Source of the DNA: an uncultured Planctomycetota bacterium
Lineage (GTDB): Bacteria > Planctomycetota > Planctomycetia > Pirellulales > Thermoguttaceae
Direction of reading: 5' to 3'
Length of the DNA stretch: 19,074 nt
NCBI GenBank assembly: GCA_902797455.1
Contig: CADBTE010000235.1
Location: forward strand, 1-19,074
How positions within the stretch are numbered: position 1 is the stretch's first letter; every line of letters starts with the position of its first letter. The translations under genes and the position numbers were made by a program. The notes beneath the pieces are model-generated. The model ran no database searches, was not told the DNA's origin, and saw only the letters and a program-made list of their open reading frames with translations. This document shows positions 14,366 to 19,074 of this stretch, in pieces.

Positions 14366-15478
14366 TTACTCGGCCGCGCCGTGCCAGCCAGAGAACTTCT
14401 CGCGGCAGAAATCGACGAAACGATCTTCCTCGATCGCGAGGCGCGCTGCGGCGACTAACCTCTGGTAATAGGTGATATTGTGCAGGGTCAGAAGAATCGG
14501 ACCCAACATCTCGCCGCAGTTAAAAAGGTGGTGAACGTACGCGCGGCTTCTTTGGCACGCCGGACAGGGACACCCTTCCTCGAGCGGACGGGGATCGCGG
14601 GCGTGAACGGCGTTGCGCAGCCGAACCGAACCGGCGTCGGTGAACGCCATCGCATTGCGGCCGTTGCGCGTCGGCATAACACAGTCGAACATATCGATCC
14701 CGCGCCGAATCCCCTCCAAGATGTCTTCCGGACGCCCCACCCCCATGAGATAGCGGGGACGATCCTCGGGAAGATAGGGAATAGTCGCCTCAATACAGTC
14801 GTACATCGCCTGAATTTCCTCACCGACCGAAAGCCCGCCGATCGCGTAACCGCGGAAATTGAGATCCGAGAGTTCCTCGGCGCAGCGGCGGCGCAGATCG
14901 TATTCGAGCCCCCCCTGAACAATGGCAAACTGGGTTTGGGTCTGGAGCGTGTGGGCTTTTTGGCATCGGGCTGCCCAACGGACCGAACGCTCCATCGCGT
15001 CCTCAATTCTCGATCTTTCGTTCGGAAGACCAAGAACATGATCGAGAACCATCGCGATATCGGAACCGAGCGCTTCCTGGATCGCCACCGCCCGCTCGGG
15101 GGTGAGTGATAACTGGCGGCCGTCGACGTGCGAGCGAAAGACCGCTCCCTCCTCGGTGATCTTGGTCAGCTTGGCCAATGAAAAGATTTGAAAACCGCCC
15201 GAGTCGGTCAGGATCGGACCGGTCCATCCGCAAAACTTGTGGAGACCACCCAGCTGAGAGACGGTATCTTCCCCGGGACGAACCATAAGGTGATAGGTGT
15301 TCCCCAAGATGATCTGTGACCCGGTCGCCTCTAACTGAGAGACCTCTACCCCTTTGACCGAACCGCGAGTCCCGACAGGCATGAAGGCCGGCAGTTCAAT
15401 TGTCCCGCGCGTTGTAGTAAAACGGCCGCGCCGGGCGGCACAGCGGGCGTCCTGGTGAATGAGTGTATAGTCAAACAT
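14366..15478 (-). CDS. tgt: tRNA-guanine transglycosylase
   Basis: Tgt exchanges guanine-34 of tRNAs with GUN anticodons for preQ1 in queuosine synthesis (or for queuine in some bacteria). Numbering from the ATG at 15478: D92 in ILTDSGGFQIFSL is the base-contacting Asp, D146 in MVLDHV binds the substrate base, Q188 lies in IVQGGL, GYAIGGLSVGE spans 210-220, and D265 in DMFDCVMPTRNGRN is the nucleophile. The zinc site is C303, C305, C308 (CPCPAC) with H333 in LLTLHN. The length, 370 residues, is standard. A GTG five codons upstream is also possible but overlaps the AGAGG ribosome site. The gene begins 24 bases after the enolase-superfamily gene, so the two are probably cotranscribed. A valine replaces the Cys found beside D146 in many bacterial enzymes. 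Confidence 0.95.
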   Translation of the reverse strand: MFDYTLIHQDARCAARRGRFTTTRGTIELPAFMPVGTRGSVKGVEVSQLEATGSQIILGNTYHLMVRPGEDTVSQLGGLHKFCGWTGPILTDSGGFQIFSLAKLTKITEEGAVFRSHVDGRQLSLTPERAVAIQEALGSDIAMVLDHVLGLPNERSRIEDAMERSVRWAARCQKAHTLQTQTQFAIVQGGLEYDLRRRCAEELSDLNFRGYAIGGLSVGEEIQAMYDCIEATIPYLPEDRPRYLMGVGRPEDILEGIRRGIDMFDCVMPTRNGRNAMAFTDAGSVRLRNAVHARDPRPLEEGCPCPACQRSRAYVHHLFNCGEMLGPILLTLHNITYYQRLVAAARLAIEEDRFVDFCREKFSGWHGAAE

Positions 15479-15502
15479 GGCGCGGGATGGCACCTCTTTG
15501 GC

Positions 15503-16528
15503 CTAGTACGATTTTGGAACGATGGTAACTCCGCAGCCATCCCCATGGGGATAAACGATCCGTCCTTCGTCGAGCGTTACCCCCTGAATACCTCCGCGCT
15601 TTTCGATCTGATAAGGACCGTCGATGTAGATATCGTCGAGAATCGGGGCGAACTGCGCGACCGCAGACGCGGAAATGGTGGACTCAAAGACGTTGCCGAT
15701 CAACGTTTTTAAACCGAGTGATTTCGCCTTTTGAATCGCTTTGTAAGTCAAAATAAGGCCGCCGAACTTCACCGGGCGAAGATTGATCCCGTGGAAACAT
15801 TCCGCGCAGCGGTCTATATCGGCAAAGGACAGACAGCTTTCATCGGCGTAGATCGGAATAGGAGAGTTCTCTTTGAGGACCTTCATGCATCCCCACTGGC
15901 CGGGGGGAAGCGGCTGTTCTATCATCTCTATATCCAGCTCGACAAAAAGACCAAGCAGATCGAGAACATCCTCGTAACGCCACTGGCCGCTTAAATCGAC
16001 ACGCAAACGGGCATCGGTCCGATTGCGAATCTCCTCCACCGCCTCGACATCGCCGCGAGAACCAAGTTCCAGGCGATACAGGGGCCACTTGGGAGCCGCC
16101 TCAAACTTTTCGATCATCCGCTCCGGATTGTCTTGAGTGATCGTGTAGCTGGAGATAGGGAGCTCAGAAGAAGGATTCGGCCAGATACTCCGAAAAGGGC
16201 GGCAGCTGATCTTCCCCCAAAGGTCACAGGCAGCCATCTCGAGCGCGCAGCGCGCGGACAGCGAGGAAAGGCGAGAGCCAAGATAGCGATTGAAAGCGCA
16301 CAGATCGGCCAGGGCGTGGTTGGCCAGATCGGGACCGAGACTCTCGACGTCGCGCTCGATATCTTCGATCCTCGTTCCCAGTAAACTCTCTTCGGCAACC
16401 TCGCCGTATCCCCGAAGCCCATCTTGCTCCAGTTCGACTATAATCGCCCGCACTACGCTCACGGTACTCCCCTTGATCATCTTGTAGCGCGTTAAGGGGA
16501 GGTCTGTCCTATTGATCCGAAGTCTCAT
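15503..16528 (-). CDS. Enolase-superfamily protein, dipeptide epimerase/MLE-like, with altered acid/base residues
   Basis: A 341-residue member of the muconate lactonizing/dipeptide epimerase branch of the enolase superfamily. A capping domain (about 1-120) precedes a beta/alpha barrel. The three metal ligands are present: D178 (RVDLSGQW), E204 (MIEQPLP) and D229 (YADESC); the barrel-end FES (281-283) is also kept. The usual KxK acid/base motif on the second strand is R152-L-E154 (YRLELG), and the lysine normally in NIKxxKxGG is R251 (NLRPVKFGG). The known epimerase chemistry therefore looks impossible as described for B. subtilis AEE, and the protein may catalyse another reaction, perhaps a dehydration or lyase reaction, or act otherwise. 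A plausible promoter lies at 16572-16600. It heads an apparent two-gene unit with tgt. Confidence 0.85.
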   Translation of the reverse strand: MRLRINRTDLPLTRYKMIKGSTVSVVRAIIVELEQDGLRGYGEVAEESLLGTRIEDIERDVESLGPDLANHALADLCAFNRYLGSRLSSLSARCALEMAACDLWGKISCRPFRSIWPNPSSELPISSYTITQDNPERMIEKFEAAPKWPLYRLELGSRGDVEAVEEIRNRTDARLRVDLSGQWRYEDVLDLLGLFVELDIEMIEQPLPPGQWGCMKVLKENSPIPIYADESCLSFADIDRCAECFHGINLRPVKFGGLILTYKAIQKAKSLGLKTLIGNVFESTISASAVAQFAPILDDIYIDGPYQIEKRGGIQGVTLDEGRIVYPHGDGCGVTIVPKSY

Positions 16529-16571
16529 AACCGTCCGCTGCCCGAACCATCTTGGTATTATCTAACCCCCC

Positions 16572-16600
16572 ATTTTATGAAACCCAGAGAATCTCTGCAA
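16572..16600 (-). promoter_or_regulatory. Possible promoter for the enolase-superfamily gene and tgt
   Basis: On the minus strand TTGCAG (16595-16600) and TAAAAT (16572-16577, five of six) are 17 bases apart, placing the transcript start about 37 bases before the ATG at 16528. The -35 is weak. Confidence 0.35.
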
Positions 16601-16801
16601 TTGGGTGGAAGGCAAGATTTTTCTGTCGATGCTTTTCCCTTCCCATGATACACCGCCGGGGAAGTGTCTAACCTTTTCCGGCCCGAACCGAGTGATATAC
16701 TATTAGGGGTCTTCCCCCGAGCCGTTCAGACAATCGGCCGCGGGAAACAGAACGGACCTGGAAAACCGTATCAACGGCGAGCTTAAGACTAAAGGCATAT
16801 T

Positions 16802-17833
16802 ATGAAAATCGGACTGGTTGGCTATCAGGGCTGCGGAAAAACGACTCTCTTCGACTGGCTGATCGGGCGTGCGCCCGACCCGTCCAGAGGCGGTGTCCAA
16901 AGCGCGATGGCCTCGATCCCGGAACCCCGCCTGATCTCCCTGGCGAATCTCTACCACGCGAAAAAGATTGTCTACGCACTGATGGAGATCGTCGATATCC
17001 CCGGGCTGGCGCGCGACTCGGTCGGAAACGCCGCTCGTTTGGGGCATCTGCGGGAGGCCGACTTTCTGGTCTGTGTCGTCCCGACCTTCGACGGCCGCGA
17101 CGTCCAAAAAGAGATGGACGGGTTCCTTCAGGAAATGATCTTCGCCGATATGGAGATCGCGGAAAACCGAATCACCCGTATCGGCGAGCAGAAGAAAAAA
17201 CATCTTCCCCGCGAAGAGCAGGAGAAGCTCTCCATCGAATTGGGCGCGATCGAGAAGATTAAAGCCGGACTCGAGTCGGGGAATCTCGTCTCGGTCGACG
17301 ACCTCACGGAAGATGAGTACAAGCTGACCCGCTCCTTCCGATTCCTGACCGAAAAACATCGGATGATCTTGGTCAATACCGCCGATGATGAGACCGATTT
17401 TGCCCAGTACGAGAAGTTCTCGACTCCGGAGGTGCCGGTCATCGCCGTCTCGGTCGGACTGGAGTCGGAACTCGCGAAGATGTCCCCGCAAGAACGTCAG
17501 CAGTTCCTCGATGAAATGGGACTGGTCTCAACCGACCGCGATGGGATCATTCGCAAGCTCCTTGATCTGTCGGGACAAATGGTCTTCCTGACCGCCGGCG
17601 AGAAAGAAGTCCGCAGCTGGCTGATGACCAAAAACGGGACCGCTGTCGAGGCCGCCGGATGTATCCATTCGGACTTCGCAAAGAATTTTATTCGGGTCGA
17701 GGTGATGTCGTGTGACGATCTTCTGCGGCTCGGCAGTGAGCGCGAAGTCAAAGCCGCCGGCCTGAACCATCGGGAATCGAAGGATTACATCATTCAAGAT
17801 GGTGATATCATCGAGGTTCTCGCCGGGAAATAA
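16802..17833 (+). CDS. YchF/OLA1-like P-loop NTPase with TGS domain (DUF933 type)
   Basis: A 343-residue Obg-related P-loop NTPase. The P-loop is GYQGCGKTT (7-15), the G3 motif is DIPGL (65-69), and a charged helical, probably coiled-coil insertion spans about 105-160 as in YchF. The C-terminal TGS/DUF933 domain (about 257-341) is well kept: FLTAGEKEVRSW, AAGCIHSDFAKNFIRVEV, KDYIIQDGDIIEV. Compared with YchF, the segment between P-loop and G3 is shorter and lacks the usual NYPFCTIEPN text, and the nucleotide-specificity motif (NxxE in YchF) appears as NTADDE (192-197). It is thus a paralogue, not the housekeeping ychF. YchF binds ATP and ribosomes; the role of this form is unknown. AAAGG lies six bases before the ATG. 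It leads a run with the ACT and UPF0210 genes (gaps of 32 and 37 bases). Confidence 0.85.
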   Translation: MKIGLVGYQGCGKTTLFDWLIGRAPDPSRGGVQSAMASIPEPRLISLANLYHAKKIVYALMEIVDIPGLARDSVGNAARLGHLREADFLVCVVPTFDGRDVQKEMDGFLQEMIFADMEIAENRITRIGEQKKKHLPREEQEKLSIELGAIEKIKAGLESGNLVSVDDLTEDEYKLTRSFRFLTEKHRMILVNTADDETDFAQYEKFSTPEVPVIAVSVGLESELAKMSPQERQQFLDEMGLVSTDRDGIIRKLLDLSGQMVFLTAGEKEVRSWLMTKNGTAVEAAGCIHSDFAKNFIRVEVMSCDDLLRLGSEREVKAAGLNHRESKDYIIQDGDIIEVLAGK

Positions 17834-17865
17834 CCCGTTCCCCTCGCTAATAGAAAGTACTGCGG

Positions 17866-18456
17866 ATGTCTACCCAAAACGCGGAAGAATCGACTGAGCG
17901 ATACGGCTATGTCTTTAGCCTCCTCTGCGACGACCGGCCGGGGATCGTCGCGGGGGTCAGCAGCGCGATCAACTCCATCGGCGGAAATATTGAGGCGTGC
18001 AGTCAGACCGTTCTGAATCGCTACTTCACGATTATCATGACCGTCACCCTCGATCGCTCTTGGGACTGTGAAGAACTCGGCGAGAAGATCCTCGCCGAAG
18101 GCCGACTGAAGGGATGCCAGGTCTCGGTTCGCCCTGCGGTGATCTACCCGGAGGGACGCGTGGAGAATCGACCCGATACCTTCGTGATCACGGCGTTCGG
18201 CCGCGATCGAAACGGGATCGTCTCCGCCTTCAGCCGCTACTTGGCTGAAAAGGATGTCAATATCATCGACCTGTACGGCAATCGAACCGGTAAGGAAGAG
18301 TTCCTCCTCATCAGCCAGGTCGAAGTCGACGCGCGTCACGATATTCAGAATCTCCAGCTCGACTTGGAAGGGATCGGAAGCGAACTGGGATTCACCGTTA
18401 AGCTCCAGCATAACAATGTCTTTGTCGCGACGAACCGGCTGCGGCTCGAGCACTAG
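17866..18456 (+). CDS. Double-ACT-domain regulatory protein, GcvR-like
   Basis: A 196-residue protein with two ACT domains. ACT1 is about 14-90 (FSLLCDDRPGIVAGVSSAI, NIEACSQTVLNRYFTIIMTV) and ACT2 about 103-180 (FVITAFGRDRNGIVSAFSRY, VNIIDLYGNRTGKEEFLLIS). The D-R-x-G-I-V loop in each (23-28 and 114-119) is the typical ligand-binding turn. The QHNNVFVATNRL end resembles the IQHEDIF tail of small UPF0237 ACT proteins. ACT domains bind amino acids or similar small molecules, and GcvR-type proteins regulate through partner contacts. There is no catalytic domain. The gene is directly followed by a UPF0210 gene, an association seen widely in bacteria. Confidence 0.88.
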   Translation: MSTQNAEESTERYGYVFSLLCDDRPGIVAGVSSAINSIGGNIEACSQTVLNRYFTIIMTVTLDRSWDCEELGEKILAEGRLKGCQVSVRPAVIYPEGRVENRPDTFVITAFGRDRNGIVSAFSRYLAEKDVNIIDLYGNRTGKEEFLLISQVEVDARHDIQNLQLDLEGIGSELGFTVKLQHNNVFVATNRLRLEH

Positions 18457-18493
18457 CGCCCTGTGTCCCTAACCCCAAAGAAGTTTTCCCGCG

Positions 18494-19074
18494 ATGATTC
18501 AGACCGATGAAATTCTGACAACGATCCGGATGCTCCATTCGGAACATCTCGATGTTCGTGCGGTCACCCTGGCGTTGAACCTGAACGATTGCGCCTCCCC
18601 CACCGTCGATCAGATGGTCAAAAAGGTTCGTCATAAAATCATGCGATGTGCCGGGAGGCTCGTCGATACCTGCGATGAGATCGGCGGAAAATACGGTATC
18701 CCGGTTACGAACAAACGAATCGCCATCTCGCCCGCCTCGATTCTCCTTTCGGGGCATTCCACACGCGGCGCGCTCGAACTGGCCCACGCCCTTGATGAGG
18801 CCGCGAGCGACTGCCGTGTCGATTTCGTCGGCGGCTTTTCGGCACTCGTGCAAAAGGGGATCTCCGCCGGCGATCAGGTCGTTCTCGACTCGCTCCCCGA
18901 GGTTCTCTCGCAAACTCGAAAGGTCTGCTCTTCGATCAACGCCGCCAGTCGCAAAGCGGGGATCAATGTCGACGCTCTCCATCAGCTCGGCCATATCATT
19001 CGCGACGTCGCGCAGGCCGATTCGGCTAATCGCGGATTCGCCGCCGCGAAACTCGTTGTATTCGCTAATATCCC
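18494..19074 (+). CDS. UPF0210/DUF711 family protein (3' end cut off)
   Basis: The first 193 codons of a gene that runs past the window end; the frame is open from the ATG at 18494. The N-terminus fits the UPF0210 (DUF711, PFL-like fold) family: TDEILTTIRMLHSEHLDVRA, EIGGKYGIPVTNKRIAISPA, VDFVGGFSALVQKGISAGD, VCSSINAASRKAGIN, and AAKLVVFANIP at the edge. Full-length members are about 450 residues and their biochemical role is not established, though they are nearly always linked to a small ACT protein, as here (37 bases upstream). No strong ribosome site is visible, which may mean translational coupling to the ACT gene. Confidence 0.9.
   Translation, partial: MIQTDEILTTIRMLHSEHLDVRAVTLALNLNDCASPTVDQMVKKVRHKIMRCAGRLVDTCDEIGGKYGIPVTNKRIAISPASILLSGHSTRGALELAHALDEAASDCRVDFVGGFSALVQKGISAGDQVVLDSLPEVLSQTRKVCSSINAASRKAGINVDALHQLGHIIRDVAQADSANRGFAAAKLVVFANI

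Noticed and set aside
16696..16701. TATACT as a -10 box for the YchF-like gene
   Set aside because: A good -10-like word, but no acceptable -35 at 16-18 bases upstream, so it was not listed as a promoter.

Overview
The window reads as a chromosomal stretch of a Gram-negative bacterium, most likely a Planctomycetota member (a Pirellulales/Thermoguttaceae-like lineage is my guess). The grounds are an LpxA acyltransferase plus an autotransporter-type outer-membrane barrel (so an LPS-type outer membrane), a short CxxC...CPKCG zinc-ribbon protein and a PEGA lipoprotein of the style common in planctomycetes, a sigma-factor-like protein that stops after region 2, and moderately GC-rich coding sequence. 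I see no rRNA, tRNA, CRISPR array, insertion sequence or phage gene; the gene order looks like ordinary chromosome with several lineage-specific genes.

Layout. Positions 1-333 hold the 3' end of a TIGR04053-like radical SAM/SPASM gene, which converges through a bidirectional terminator on lpxA (minus). Behind lpxA lie a 102-residue region-2-only sigma-like gene and an autotransporter-like barrel gene, both minus. A 312-300 base divergent intergenic region separates the barrel from a plus-strand pair, lutC-like and pyrF. A second bidirectional terminator separates pyrF from a very large minus-strand gene (5773-9222) encoding a three-part enzyme: fatty-acyl-AMP ligase, acyl carrier protein and alpha-oxoamine synthase. 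A zinc-ribbon gene (plus) then converges on a 663-residue minus-strand membrane protein built around a 17-residue tandem repeat. Next come an ECF sigma factor (minus), a structured AT-rich intergenic region, a PEGA lipoprotein (plus), and a minus-strand pair consisting of an enolase-superfamily protein followed by tgt. The window closes with a plus-strand three-gene run: YchF-like P-loop NTPase, double-ACT regulator and UPF0210/DUF711 protein (cut by the window end).

How the genes may work together. LpxA, the barrel and the PEGA lipoprotein belong to the cell envelope. The ligase-ACP-oxoamine synthase fusion can in principle take a free fatty acid to an alpha-oxoamine on one polypeptide, as in the first step of a sphingoid-like or sulfonolipid-like base; it is the best candidate for an unusual lipid or metabolite pathway here. 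LutC, PyrF and Tgt are metabolic or RNA-modification genes. The ACT and UPF0210 genes are a recurrent pair in other bacteria and here share a probable operon with a YchF paralogue.

The observations that deserve most attention are the 17-residue repeat protein, the three-part lipid enzyme, the enolase-superfamily protein whose acid/base lysines are replaced while its metal ligands are kept, the region-2-only sigma protein, and the long inverted repeat between the ECF gene and the lipoprotein gene. All family calls are from reading motifs by eye; no searches were run.
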